A stretch of 64,000 nt of DNA from Chitinophaga rupis (GTDB lineage: Bacteria; Bacteroidota; Bacteroidia; Chitinophagales; Chitinophagaceae), in NCBI RefSeq assembly GCF_900109685.1, contig NZ_FOBB01000002.1, positions 1,420,085 to 1,484,084 on the forward strand, read 5' to 3'. The first letter of the stretch is position 1. Each line of letters starts with the position of its first letter. Under the pieces are notes generated by a model. The model saw nothing but the letters and a program-made list of their open reading frames with translations. It was not told where the DNA came from and searched no databases. This document shows positions 1-8,759 of the stretch, one piece after another. Made by a program: the position numbers and the translations under genes.

Positions 1-738
1 AAGATCTACCAGCATGGGATGAATAACAAATGAATTGTAATAGTCCATGCTGAATTTTTCGCCGTCAGAGTACCAGCCATCCCCCACATACCATTCACTC
101 ATTTTATTTACGGCAAATTGTATGCGCGCAGGATCATAGGATTCGCCGATGCTTAACAGGAAGCCTTCTGTAATGCCGGCAAACAAAAGCCAGTTGCTAT
201 AAGCGGCGGCCCGGTTACGCAGGGTTTTAAAGCTGTTAATGTAATGTTGCTTTGTTTTCTGACTCAGCGGCTCCCATAAAGCTTTGGGTGCGCGTATAAA
301 GGCATGTGCCAGGAAAGCTGCATCTACAATGGGCTGGCCGGCAGGTATATCAAAATTTATAAAATCCGGCCCGGTAGTATCTGCGGCATTGGCTAAGGCC
401 TGCAAAGCTTCTGTACGCATTTTTTTCCGGAGTGCACCTTCGGCTGTATTATCGTCCGGCAGCGCAAGCCAGGGCGCTATACCGGCCAGTGTTCTGCCCA
501 GCGCTTCCAGGTAAGTGACCTGCTTTACCTGGTTGGTATACCCCGGTCCCATTTCCAGCGGCATATTTTTTTGCAGTGTATTATTGGCAAGGTTGTGAAT
601 AACGGGGTATGCAATGCGCTGTAAGGCTTTTACCCAGGAAGCCCGGTCTTTGGCTCCTGTGGCCAGCTTTACCTGGGCATGGCTGCTAAGTGCGATCATC
701 GGGAATAGAATAACTAACAGGGTTTTACATTTGATCAT
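1..738 (-). CDS. DUF2264 domain-containing secreted protein (5' part, runs off the window)
   Basis: Read on the minus strand, the frame is open from an ATG at 738 to base 1. It starts with a basic-hydrophobic signal peptide (MIKCKTLLVILFPMIALSSHA-Q). The body contains stretches typical of DUF2264 proteins: a segment reading LEALGRTLAGIAPWL near residues 65-80, and WYVGDGWYSDGEKFSMDYYN followed by SFVIHPMLVDL at the window edge. DUF2264 proteins have an alpha/alpha-toroid fold and are linked to polysaccharide utilisation; the exact reaction is not established. An in-frame ATG at 747 is an alternative start, but 738 gives the cleaner signal peptide. It is on the same strand as the DUF6766 gene upstream, 165 bp away, so it probably has its own promoter. 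The 3' half lies outside the window. Confidence 0.85.
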   Translation of the reverse strand, partial: MIKCKTLLVILFPMIALSSHAQVKLATGAKDRASWVKALQRIAYPVIHNLANNTLQKNMPLEMGPGYTNQVKQVTYLEALGRTLAGIAPWLALPDDNTAEGALRKKMRTEALQALANAADTTGPDFINFDIPAGQPIVDAAFLAHAFIRAPKALWEPLSQKTKQHYINSFKTLRNRAAAYSNWLLFAGITEGFLLSIGESYDPARIQFAVNKMSEWYVGDGWYSDGEKFSMDYYNSFVIHPMLVDL

Positions 739-903
739 AACGTACATTGGGTTAATTGCGCTAAATATACAACTGAAAATAGAATTAGTGGATTGCTTTC
801 ATTGGATCATTATCATAGGTATGGGATACTGAATGAGGGCAAGGCCCTGTTAAAATATACCGGCTGAAGTATTGTGGATATTTATACGTTAAGGGGCTGT
901 GCA

Positions 904-1584
904 TTATTTCCCCGTTTCGGAATGGGGTGCATCCACCGGTTTGGACTCCGGTGAACCTTTTTGCCGGAGCCAGATGGAAAGCAGCACTATGGCGGCAACC
1001 GCCAGAAATTCGCTTTGCCAGTTCTGGAACGACTCAAACCAAAAATGAGCATCACCCAGGTATTCTCCTGCTGCCATGGTGGGCTGGCCTTTTATCAGCT
1101 GCTCTTCATTATAATCCTTGAAGCTTCCTAAAAAATGCATCCAGAAAGATAAAAGGAATAATAACGCAAACGCAATGGATAGGGAGTGCTGATAAATTGC
1201 CAGCCATATTCCGCCTTTACGCACAGGCCAGGGCGCATCCGGCCGTGGCTGCGGCTCCCGGTCCACCTCTTCTTCGCCTGCTCCCGGTTCATCTTTCAGC
1301 TTTTTAGATTCCGAAGAGCCCTTTTGCCGGAAGCCGACAGTCAGCACTACGTAAATGGCCATCTGTAAAAATTCGCTTTCCCAGTTCTCGAAGGTGGCAG
1401 ATATAAAATGCCCGCTGGTAATGTATTGTGCGGCGGATAGTGCCGGCTGCTGCTGTTCTTCCAGGTCTTTATTGTGCTGAATCCAGCCGGTAATAAACTG
1501 GCATGACCAGAACAATAGCATCATAGACAATAATAAAATACTCAGGCTGTTCCTGTAGAAGAAAGATGTTTTGGTGTTTCCCAT
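904..1584 (-). CDS. DUF6766 family membrane protein with internal duplication
   Basis: A 226-aa protein made of two homologous halves. Each half has an N-terminal membrane helix beginning near 'NSLSI'/'HSLSI', a soluble stretch with a 'GQP/QQP...YLG/YIT' motif, the signature FENWESEFLQ or FQNWQSEFLA, a second helix, and a closing RQKGSxESK tail. A charged linker rich in Glu and Pro separates the halves, so four membrane segments are predicted. This matches the DUF6766 family, whose function is unknown. I chose the ATG at 1584 (MGNTKTSFF): the bases before it are purine-rich (GGAAAAGAA), and the longer upstream extension (from 1641) is unlike the family. It is divergent from the small gene starting near 1707. 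Confidence 0.85.
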   Translation of the reverse strand: MGNTKTSFFYRNSLSILLLSMMLLFWSCQFITGWIQHNKDLEEQQQPALSAAQYITSGHFISATFENWESEFLQMAIYVVLTVGFRQKGSSESKKLKDEPGAGEEEVDREPQPRPDAPWPVRKGGIWLAIYQHSLSIAFALLFLLSFWMHFLGSFKDYNEEQLIKGQPTMAAGEYLGDAHFWFESFQNWQSEFLAVAAIVLLSIWLRQKGSPESKPVDAPHSETGK

Positions 1585-1706
1585 TTCTTTTCCTCTCCAA
1601 ATTATGGGCCAGCAGATACGGCCGTTATTTTCCCCGGGCAAATTATTTTTTATTAAAGTATGTAAATATTAGTAATATGTTGTATATTAGAGTACAACCC
1701 ATACCT

Positions 1707-2129
1707 ATGATATATAAGCATGATATCGAGAACCTGCAATTTAACATTGTCCGCATCGGTGAATATGAGCTGTGTGTTTTTGCCCGGCTTTTTGACATCG
1801 GTATTGGCATAAGCACCATCCGGAGCAGAATGAGTAAGGCCTATGTAGCCTCTTTCCCGGTGGAGAAGGATGATGAAGCCATCCGCAATCTATACTGCTT
1901 ACTGGCCGAAGTATTACGCCAGAACCCAGAAATTGCACCGGAAAGCCTGGCCATGCCCAGTACCAGCATTGCACCGGAAGGGGTAAAAGTATCGCAGTAC
2001 CTGAAATCCCTGCTACCTGAATCCTGTGAGACCTTACCACCTATGCAGCTGGCCTCCCTGGACCAGATTGCGGCTATTATTCACGGGCATATTCATCAGA
2101 GCAAGGTGGGGCCGGCAATTAATAATTAA
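1707..2129 (+). CDS. hypothetical protein, 140 aa
   Basis: No family recognised. From the ATG at 1707 (MIYKHDIENLQF) the protein is soluble, mixed alpha/beta in appearance, with no signal peptide or membrane helix. An ATG at 1677 in the same frame would add ten residues; the longer frame back to 1566 would overlap the divergent DUF6766 start and is unlikely. Third positions look coding. The last residues and the stop (AINN-stop) are encoded by a dispersed AT-rich repeat at 2117-2150, so the natural C-terminus may have been changed by that repeat. An opposite-strand frame at 1741-2040 is less convincing because it lacks domain-like composition. Confidence 0.55.
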   Translation: MIYKHDIENLQFNIVRIGEYELCVFARLFDIGIGISTIRSRMSKAYVASFPVEKDDEAIRNLYCLLAEVLRQNPEIAPESLAMPSTSIAPEGVKVSQYLKSLLPESCETLPPMQLASLDQIAAIIHGHIHQSKVGPAINN

Positions 2130-2150
2130 TAATGAAGGATTAATAATTAA
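2117..2150. repeat. AT-rich dispersed intergenic repeat (ATTAATAAT family)
   Basis: Built from ATTAATAATTAATAATG and TTAATAATTAA blocks. Closely related copies occur at 21266-21299, 21385-21418 and 39638-39660. This copy supplies the stop codon of the preceding gene. Confidence 0.6.
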
Positions 2151-2169
2151 GGGTAGAGTGTGGAGATTA

Positions 2170-3018
2170 TTAATGTGCTGTAGAGGAATTATTCCGGTAT
2201 ACGGAGGGGGTGGCGCCTTTTAATTTCTTAAAGAAGCGGTTTAAATGGCTTTTGTCTGTAAAGCCAAATTCATCTGCTATTTCCGTGATGCGCATATCGC
2301 TTTGAGAGAGGCGGTTTTCAATAAGCTTTAGCTTATAGCGGGTAATATATTCCTGCAAGGTTTCGTTTGTTTCTTTCTGGAAATAGCGTCCCAGGTAGGT
2401 TTCAGCGATACCAAACTTTTTGCTGATGGCAGCCCCTTTCAGTTTTTCCGGGAAATAGATATTAGCCTGTACGTATTGCAGTATCTCCAGCACTTTCCGG
2501 TCGCTTTGCGCATTTACATCTTCCGGGAAAGATAGTAACAGGTTCCTGACCACTATTACCAGTATGGTTTGTATGTACTGTGCAATCAGCTCATTACTGT
2601 ATAAAGCGTTATGCTGATGCTCATAGATCAAAGCCTGCATAATACCTTTCATTGTTGCTTTATCCTCCTGTTTTTTGATCACACATCCCGGCTCCTTGCT
2701 GGCATTGTTTAAAATTATCTCCATTTTTTCCAGCTGCTCTTTGGAAGCAGCGCCGGTGCGCAGGTAAATATGGGTGAAGCGGATAAAGAACAACTGGGTG
2801 GTTGTTTCAAAAATAAACGCATGGCTATCGTCCGGCGCCAGCAGGAACAGGTTACCCGCTGTATAAGGTACTATGTTATTATTAATATGCTGCTTACCGG
2901 TTCCGGAAACAATGTACACCAGCTCAAAAAAGCTTACCTGGTGCGTACCGCGGGGACATACATCCGCAGGCTCTTTCAGCACCAGCTCATAAGTATTATG
3001 TAAGGTATCTTTGGCCAT
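2170..3018 (-). CDS. AraC family transcriptional regulator
   Basis: A 282-aa protein. Residues about 1-140 form a cupin-like sensor region (GTGKQHINNN, LFLLAPDDSHAF). The last about 100 residues contain two helix-turn-helix motifs of the AraC/XylS type (ISKKFGIAETYLGRYFQ, then ITEIADEFGFTDKSHLNRFF ending in KGATPSVYR). It is divergent from the oxidoreductase at 3105 across 86 bp containing an imperfect inverted repeat, so it probably controls that gene and itself. The inducer is unknown. Confidence 0.92.
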   Translation of the reverse strand: MAKDTLHNTYELVLKEPADVCPRGTHQVSFFELVYIVSGTGKQHINNNIVPYTAGNLFLLAPDDSHAFIFETTTQLFFIRFTHIYLRTGAASKEQLEKMEIILNNASKEPGCVIKKQEDKATMKGIMQALIYEHQHNALYSNELIAQYIQTILVIVVRNLLLSFPEDVNAQSDRKVLEILQYVQANIYFPEKLKGAAISKKFGIAETYLGRYFQKETNETLQEYITRYKLKLIENRLSQSDMRITEIADEFGFTDKSHLNRFFKKLKGATPSVYRNNSSTAH

Positions 3019-3032
3019 GACAAGATGTTACC

Positions 3033-3073
3033 CTGTTTAGGTGTAAAAGTACTCCGTTTTTTACCTTAAACAG
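3033..3073. promoter_or_regulatory. inverted repeat between divergent AraC and oxidoreductase genes, putative operator
   Basis: CTGTTTAGGT (3033-3042) faces ACCTTAAACAG (3063-3073), differing by one extra A, with 20 bp between arms. A 7/8 match to a minus-strand -7 box (TACTTTTA read on the minus strand, 3044-3051) lies inside, so a bound protein would cover the AraC gene's own promoter. Assignment to the AraC protein is inferred from position. Confidence 0.45.
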
Positions 3074-3104
3074 CGCCAACTTTGTAGGGTCAAAATGAAA
3101 TGAT

Positions 3105-4109
3105 ATGAACGATCAAACCATGCAGGCCTTAGTGCTGGAAGGCTTTCAGCAAAACCTGCAGTTAAGGGAAGTACCTAAACCCAGGCCACAAAAAGGCCAG
3201 GTGCTGGTACAGGTAAAGGCAAGCGGCGTAAACCCGCTGGACCTTAAAATAAAGGCCGGGGAAGCAGCCCACGCAAAAGTAAGCACCCCTGCCATCCTGG
3301 GGCTGGATATGGCTGGTATAGTAGCGGAGGTTGGTGAAGGCATTACCAAATTTAAACCCGGTGATGAAGTATACGGCGCTGTGGGCGGCGTAGGCGGGAA
3401 CCCCGGCACCTTAGCCGCTTATATTGCAGCAGATGCGGAGCTGCTGGCGCATAAACCCAGGAACCTTAGCTTCCGGGAAGCAGCAGCTTTACCCTTAACC
3501 ATCATTACCGCCTGGGAAGGATTGATAGACCGCGCCAAAGTAAAGGCCGGCAACACCGTGCTGGTACAGGGCGCTGCCGGTGGCGTAGGTAATGTAGTGG
3601 TGCAGCTGGCCAGGTACTTTGGCGCAAAAGTATGGGGTACCATTGCCCCGGACGATGCTGTGTTGCTGGAAAATATGGGAGGTATCCCCATTGACTATAC
3701 GAAATATGCGGTTGCAGATTATGTACAGGAATATACCGCCGGTGAAGGGTTTGACATTGTTTATGATACGGTAGGCGGGGCTATCCTTGATGCCTCTTTC
3801 CAGGCGGCTAAAGTTTATACCGGTCATGTGCTGAGCATATTAGGATGGGGTACGCATAACCTGGCGCCGCTTTCTTTCCGCGGGGCTACCTATTCAGGCG
3901 TTTTTACCCTGCGCCCCTTACTGACTGGTTTACATAAAAAACATCATGGTGATATTTTGCAGCAGGCCACTGCCATTATTGAAGCCGGTGCGCTAAAACC
4001 TTATGTGGATGGGGTGGAATACAGCTTTTCATCTGTTCAGCAGGCATATGAGGCATTGGAGAAAAAAACGGCGCGTGGTAAAGTAGTGATAAGTGTGCCA
4101 CACCTTTAA
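3105..4109 (+). CDS. NADP-dependent MDR-family oxidoreductase (quinone reductase-like)
   Basis: A 334-aa medium-chain dehydrogenase/reductase. The N-terminal GroES-like part carries the family motifs VKASGVNPLDLKIKAG and LGLDMAGIVAEVG. The Rossmann part has the nucleotide-binding motif VQGAAGGVGNVVVQLARYFGA around residues 150-170. The zinc-binding cysteines of classical alcohol dehydrogenases are absent, as in zeta-crystallin/quinone oxidoreductases, so NAD(P)H-dependent reduction of a quinone or enone is the likely chemistry; the substrate is not known. It is divergent from the AraC regulator. A strong hairpin overlaps its stop codon. Confidence 0.9.
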   Translation: MNDQTMQALVLEGFQQNLQLREVPKPRPQKGQVLVQVKASGVNPLDLKIKAGEAAHAKVSTPAILGLDMAGIVAEVGEGITKFKPGDEVYGAVGGVGGNPGTLAAYIAADAELLAHKPRNLSFREAAALPLTIITAWEGLIDRAKVKAGNTVLVQGAAGGVGNVVVQLARYFGAKVWGTIAPDDAVLLENMGGIPIDYTKYAVADYVQEYTAGEGFDIVYDTVGGAILDASFQAAKVYTGHVLSILGWGTHNLAPLSFRGATYSGVFTLRPLLTGLHKKHHGDILQQATAIIEAGALKPYVDGVEYSFSSVQQAYEALEKKTARGKVVISVPHL

Positions 4110-4121
4110 GGTATGGCACAC
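4093..4121. terminator. hairpin at convergent gene ends
   Basis: GTGTGCCA (4093-4100) pairs perfectly with TGGCACAC (4114-4121), with further inner pairing ACC/GGT. The stop codon of the oxidoreductase lies in the loop and the rhamnosidase gene ends just beyond. No long T run follows on either strand, so termination strength is uncertain. Confidence 0.5.
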
Positions 4122-4127
4122 CTGCAA

Positions 4128-6782
4128 TTATTTAATTTCAAAACGGTAGCTTCCTGATGCTATCTTATATGTTGCAGGTACCAGCTTCCCATCCAAATAA
4201 ACCTTTCCTGTTAAGCGAACAGTAGCCGTGGAATTAGCGGGTACAGTTACGTTATAGACAATGTTGCCTCCCTCCTTTTTCCAGCTGGAAACAATGTTGC
4301 CAAAAGGCCCGTAGTGCGATGCTTCAAAATGATCCAGGCCCGGAACAAAGTGGGGTTCCAGGATCACGTTCTTAAAACCGGGCTGCAGCGGATCGGCTTT
4401 TATACCGCCAATGCCTTTATACAACCAGGCTCCTATTTCACCAAACATAATGTGGTTCAGGGAAAGGTCTGATTTGGCTTCTATATCCCAGTTCTCATAC
4501 AGGCTGGTAGCGCCATTCACGATCCACCATCCCCAGGAGGGATAAGTTTCCTGGGAGGCAATGCGGTAAGCTACATCTGCAAAACCGTTATCGCTTAAAG
4601 CGCCCAGTATGGCCTTTGCGCCTAAGATGCCGGCATCCAGGTGGTAGTTGTCCTGCTTTACCCTTTCTGCCAGGTTAGCGGCTATTTTACCTTTCAGCTC
4701 TGTAGGCGCCAGGTCCCAGTACAGGGGCACGCTTAGCTCCGTTTGGTAGCCTTTATCATACATACCGGTGGCGGTGTTTAAATATTTGGCGTTAAAGGCA
4801 TTTTTAATTTTCAATGCCAGCGCTGTGTAGGTGGCTTCATCTGTTTTATTGTGAAATAAAGCGGCTGCTTTGGCCAGTATATTCACATCTGCATAATAAT
4901 AAGCGGTGGAGGTAAATTCAACCGGTGATTTGGATTTTACCGGCACCCAGTCGCCCAGGCCCCAGGTGGTAAGCCCGGTGGGGTACAGCTCATTGATATG
5001 ATCCACATACCTTTTTATGCTCTCATAATTATCTTTCAGCGCTTTGCTGTCGTTATAAAAAATGTACAGATTCCAGGGGATGATAGCCACGGTGCTGGTC
5101 CAGTCAGGGCCATTTCCCCACTCATATCCCCAGCCGCCGGTGGGAATAATAGAAGGCAGCACACCATTGGGTTGCTGCTCATCGCGGTGATCGCCCATCC
5201 ATTTTTCATAAATGGTGATACCATCAAAATTATACAGGCCGGTTTCACTGGCAATATGCGCATCGCCGGTCCACCCGTTCTTTTCACGCTGCGGGCAATC
5301 TGTAGGATAGCCGAACAGGTTAGACAGATAGGAAACGTTGGTGGCTTCCCATATTTTGTTAATGGTATTGCTGGATGAGCTGATATGCCCAACAGGCGCC
5401 ACATCACTATGCATGAAATAACCCGTAAGGTTTTCCTTGCTGAGCGTAACCGGTTTACTGGCTGTTACCTCCACATACTGAAAGCCTTTGTAGTTAAAGC
5501 GGGGCATAAAGGTTTCTTCCCCCTCCCCTTTTAAAATAAAGATGTCGGTCTGGTAAGGATCCTTATCATCTGTTGGCCGGTAGTGAATGTCAATGTTTGA
5601 CTGGTCTGCACGGCCGGCTTTATTCAGCTTCTCCGCATGTTTGAGCCTGATCACTGTGCCGCTTTCGCCTTTTACCCTAAGCTGGCTTACGCCGGCAATA
5701 TTTCTTCCCAGGTCAAATACATATACTGTGTCAGACAGCTTGTTCATGCTTTTAGCAGGGATGGTTTCCACGTTGCGGATAGGCTGCATGCTTTGCGCAA
5801 CAATGTTTTTGGACGGTGCAGAACGGAGTGTTACCTCCTCCCATTTTTTATCGTCGAAATTAACCGTGTTCCATCCCGGTTGTTCCAAACGTGCATCATA
5901 ATGTTCTGCGGTGTAAATGCTGTTAAAGATCACCGGGCTTAAAGCTGTTTTCCATTGTTTGCCGGAGGTAATGGTTTCAGTAGTACCATCAGCATAGGTA
6001 ATTTTCAGGTCCAGGCAAAAGGCCGGCCGTGCACGCCAGGGCGCCAGGTGAAAGTACCATACGGCTGTGGACTGGTGATTGTACCAGCCATTGCCCAGCA
6101 GTACGCCAATGGCGTTATTCCCGTTCTGCAGCTGCGCTGTTACATCATAGGTAACATAGAGCGTACGGCGGTCAAAACGTGTATACATAGGATCCAGCCG
6201 GTGATTGCCGGTTTTGCTGCCATTGATGTACAGCTCATATAAGCCGGCTGCCGCAATATAGACCCTTGCCGAACGGATTTGTTTTTTAACAGTAAACGTA
6301 TGCCGGAAATACGGCGCCGGTTTTTCAGCAATGCCTTTGTTGTCGCTGATCCAGGCGCCCTGCCAGCTGCGCACATCCATCATGCCGGTTTCAAAGCTGC
6401 TGATAGCAGATGGGCTGATCTTTTTACCGCCCTGCCCCCACAGCTGCACGCGCCAGTAATATTTAGTGAAAGGTTGCAGGGCTTTTCCATTATAAGTTAC
6501 CAGGCTGGCGGCCGACATTACTTTTTGCGTGGTCCAGCTATCGCCTTTACCGGCAGCTACAGCAGCGGAATCTGTACCAATAATAAGCTGGTAAGCGGTT
6601 TGCAAAGCCCCGCGGCTGCTATCTTCCAGCACCCAGGATAATCTTGGATCAGGATTGTCTATTCCCAGCGGCTGGTTAAGGTGCTCACAGCTCAAATGGC
6701 TCACTTGTGCGTAACCGTTAGTGAGCAGGAGCATATTGGCTATTGCTACAAACAGGAAGATCGTTAACTTTTTACTATTCAT
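4128..6782 (-). CDS. secreted alpha-L-rhamnosidase, GH78 family
   Basis: An 884-aa enzyme predicted to release terminal alpha-L-rhamnose from plant or bacterial glycans. A signal peptide (MNSKKLTIFLFVAIANMLLL, ending NGYA-Q) argues for the ATG at 6782 rather than the longer frame. Domain order follows GH78: an N-terminal Fn3-like module (HLNQPLGIDNPDPRLSW), two beta-sandwich modules with GLYELYING and GNGWY motifs, the (alpha/alpha)6 catalytic barrel with TDCPQRE and WTGDAH near residues 493-507 holding catalytic acids, GDWVP near 600, and a C-terminal beta domain (FGEIGAWLYKGIGGI). It is a single gene with no SusC/SusD pair in the window, so it is not embedded in an obvious polysaccharide utilisation locus here. 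Confidence 0.93.
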   Translation of the reverse strand: MNSKKLTIFLFVAIANMLLLTNGYAQVSHLSCEHLNQPLGIDNPDPRLSWVLEDSSRGALQTAYQLIIGTDSAAVAAGKGDSWTTQKVMSAASLVTYNGKALQPFTKYYWRVQLWGQGGKKISPSAISSFETGMMDVRSWQGAWISDNKGIAEKPAPYFRHTFTVKKQIRSARVYIAAAGLYELYINGSKTGNHRLDPMYTRFDRRTLYVTYDVTAQLQNGNNAIGVLLGNGWYNHQSTAVWYFHLAPWRARPAFCLDLKITYADGTTETITSGKQWKTALSPVIFNSIYTAEHYDARLEQPGWNTVNFDDKKWEEVTLRSAPSKNIVAQSMQPIRNVETIPAKSMNKLSDTVYVFDLGRNIAGVSQLRVKGESGTVIRLKHAEKLNKAGRADQSNIDIHYRPTDDKDPYQTDIFILKGEGEETFMPRFNYKGFQYVEVTASKPVTLSKENLTGYFMHSDVAPVGHISSSSNTINKIWEATNVSYLSNLFGYPTDCPQREKNGWTGDAHIASETGLYNFDGITIYEKWMGDHRDEQQPNGVLPSIIPTGGWGYEWGNGPDWTSTVAIIPWNLYIFYNDSKALKDNYESIKRYVDHINELYPTGLTTWGLGDWVPVKSKSPVEFTSTAYYYADVNILAKAAALFHNKTDEATYTALALKIKNAFNAKYLNTATGMYDKGYQTELSVPLYWDLAPTELKGKIAANLAERVKQDNYHLDAGILGAKAILGALSDNGFADVAYRIASQETYPSWGWWIVNGATSLYENWDIEAKSDLSLNHIMFGEIGAWLYKGIGGIKADPLQPGFKNVILEPHFVPGLDHFEASHYGPFGNIVSSWKKEGGNIVYNVTVPANSTATVRLTGKVYLDGKLVPATYKIASGSYRFEIK

Positions 6783-6911
6783 GGTCCCTATCTTATTACA
6801 AACCATTAAAGTAACATCTATCCTGTACTTTTTATAATTTTTAAACAGGGATTAACGGAGCAAAACCAGATCGTTGATTTTCTTAAGTAACAGCAGGGCC
6901 GGTTTAAATAG

Positions 6912-7295
6912 CTACTTTACCCCGCCGGTAACTATGATGCGGTAATTGTCCAGCGCAGCATCCAGGTGAGGTTTTGCCATGGTCAGGTATTCCGCACTTT
7001 GTGTAATACGGCGGAAGCTGGAAAGATCGGGGTACTGCGTCACAACAACCTCATCCCACTGCTCTCCTTCCGGGACCATCCAACCGGCTAGTACCCGGCC
7101 AAGGAAAAAGAGGGTTACCTGCTCAGCAGCGGTGATCTCTTTAAATGCACGGACATAACGCTGGAAATAGATCTCCCGTCCGGAGCAGGGCCCGCTGCCG
7201 GCAGCGTTGCCGTAATCCGCATACTCCTTATAACGCAGTAAGCTCACTATGTATACCGGGGTGGTGGCTGTTGCCGGGGTCATGACCGTTTGCAT
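6912..7295 (-). CDS. DUF1330-like dimeric alpha/beta-barrel protein (paralog A)
   Basis: About 128 aa from the ATG at 7295 (MQTVMTPAT); an ATG at 7283 is also possible, and the longer frame to 7373 adds an unrelated hydrophobic stretch running into the cydA promoter region. Motifs LLRYKEYADY, PCSGREIYFQRYV, PEGEQWDEVVV and YPDLSSFRRI align along the whole length with the gene at 10465-10884, so these are paralogs. The pattern fits the DUF1330/EthD-like ferredoxin-fold group. Function is unknown. It is divergent from cydAB. Confidence 0.75.
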   Translation of the reverse strand: MQTVMTPATATTPVYIVSLLRYKEYADYGNAAGSGPCSGREIYFQRYVRAFKEITAAEQVTLFFLGRVLAGWMVPEGEQWDEVVVTQYPDLSSFRRITQSAEYLTMAKPHLDAALDNYRIIVTGGVK

Positions 7296-7395
7296 GATGC
7301 AAAGGAAGAGGTTCACAAGGACAATTAAGTTCAGGTAGTTTAACAAATTGCCGGCAAAACTGACACTTATCATATCTTCCTGGCCGCATTATTGA

Positions 7396-7403
7396 TACTT
7401 TTG
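7396..7403 (+). promoter_or_regulatory. putative -7 box of cydAB promoter
   Basis: TACTTTTG matches the Bacteroidota TAnnTTTG -7 element exactly and lies 22 bp before the cydA ATG. I see no good TTTG -33 box at the usual 17-23 bp upstream, so confidence is moderate. Confidence 0.5.
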
Positions 7404-7425
7404 TGCCGGTTCAATCCTTTCCTGT

Positions 7426-8757
7426 ATGGATAATTTTTTTGCTGCCCGATCGCAAATGGCCTTGTCGCTGGGTTTCCATATTATTTTTGCCTGTATAGGC
7501 ATGGTAATGCCTTTTTTTATGGCGGTGGCGCATTATATATGGCTTAAAACCGGCAACGAGGTGTACCGGGATATTACCAAAGCCTGGAGCAAGGGAGTAG
7601 CTATTTTCTTTGCCACCGGCGCAGTATCCGGTACGGTATTATCTTTTGAGCTGGGCCTGCTGTGGCCAAAGTTCATGGAACATGCAGGTCCTATTTTCGG
7701 GATGCCTTTTTCGCTGGAAGGCACCGCCTTTTTTATAGAAGCAATCGCCTTAGGGTTCTTTTTATATGGCTGGAACCGCTTTAACCGCTGGTTCCATTGG
7801 TTCACCGGTGTGGTGGTAGGCGTTAGCGGGCTGGTATCCGGCATACTGGTGGTGGCCGCCAATGCCTGGATGAACAGCCCTGCGGGGTTCGACTATGTGA
7901 ACGGGCAATACCTGAACATTGACCCTATTAAGGCCATGTTCAATGAGGCCTGGTTTTCCCAGGCCCTGCATATGTCTATTGCCGCCTTTGCCTCCACGGG
8001 TTTTGCGGTTGCCGGTATCCATGCGCTGATGATCCTGCGCAAAAGCCATGTTACCTTTCATAAAAGAGCTTTCCGTATATCAGCGGTATTTGCCACAGTA
8101 GCGGCGCTGTTACAGCCCCTGAGTGGTGACATTTCCGCAAAGGATGTGGCTAAACGCCAGCCGGCTAAGCTGGCAGCCATGGAAGCGCATTTTAAAACGG
8201 AAGAAAAAGCAGCGCTTATCCTGGGTGGTATCCCGGATGAAAAAGAGAAAAAAGTAAACTACGCTATTGAAATACCCGGTGCGCTGAGTTTCCTGGCGCA
8301 TGGCAATTTCCATGCTGAAGTTACCGGGCTGGATCGGATCCCGGAAGAAAACCATCCGCCGGTAGCCGTTACCCACTATGCCTTCCAGGTGATGGTGGGC
8401 CTGGGCACTATTATGATGCTGATCTCCGTATTGTATTACATAACTATCTGGAAAAAGAAAAGCTGGCTGGAAAAACGCTGGCTGCTGAAGCTCTTTGTCA
8501 TTGCCACCCCCATGGGATTTATTGCCGTAGAAGCCGGGTGGACGGTAACAGAGGTAGGCCGGCAGCCCTGGATCATTTATGGTGTGATGCGTACGGTAAA
8601 TGCCGTTACGCCTATGCCGGGTATCCTTTATTCCTTTTACATTTTTACGGCCGTATATATCTCGTTATCCTGCATTGTGGCGTTTTTGCTTTACCGGCAA
8701 ATAAGCATGGTGGGTAAGTTATACGATCATTCTGTTGAACCAATCAATGCCATCTGA
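7426..8757 (+). CDS. cydA: cytochrome bd ubiquinol oxidase subunit I
   Basis: A 443-aa integral membrane subunit of the bd-type terminal oxidase, which oxidises quinol and reduces O2 to water without proton pumping and works at low oxygen. The haem-ligand His is at residue 18 (SLGFHI) and a second conserved His at ALHMSIAAF near 188. The conserved GRQPWIIYGVMRT motif is near residue 385. The quinol-binding loop is short but keeps the KLAAMEAHF motif (the Lys and Glu equivalents of E. coli CydA). Length is that of short-Q-loop enzymes, not the 520-residue E. coli type. cydB follows after 2 bp. Confidence 0.97.
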   Translation: MDNFFAARSQMALSLGFHIIFACIGMVMPFFMAVAHYIWLKTGNEVYRDITKAWSKGVAIFFATGAVSGTVLSFELGLLWPKFMEHAGPIFGMPFSLEGTAFFIEAIALGFFLYGWNRFNRWFHWFTGVVVGVSGLVSGILVVAANAWMNSPAGFDYVNGQYLNIDPIKAMFNEAWFSQALHMSIAAFASTGFAVAGIHALMILRKSHVTFHKRAFRISAVFATVAALLQPLSGDISAKDVAKRQPAKLAAMEAHFKTEEKAALILGGIPDEKEKKVNYAIEIPGALSFLAHGNFHAEVTGLDRIPEENHPPVAVTHYAFQVMVGLGTIMMLISVLYYITIWKKKSWLEKRWLLKLFVIATPMGFIAVEAGWTVTEVGRQPWIIYGVMRTVNAVTPMPGILYSFYIFTAVYISLSCIVAFLLYRQISMVGKLYDHSVEPINAI

Positions 8758-8759
8758 CC

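Noticed and set aside
1741..2040. A 99-aa minus-strand frame overlapping the hypothetical gene at 1707-2129
   Set aside because: Unusual residue composition (many Trp, Cys, His) and no domain-like pattern; the plus-strand frame looks like normal protein and has a plausible start.
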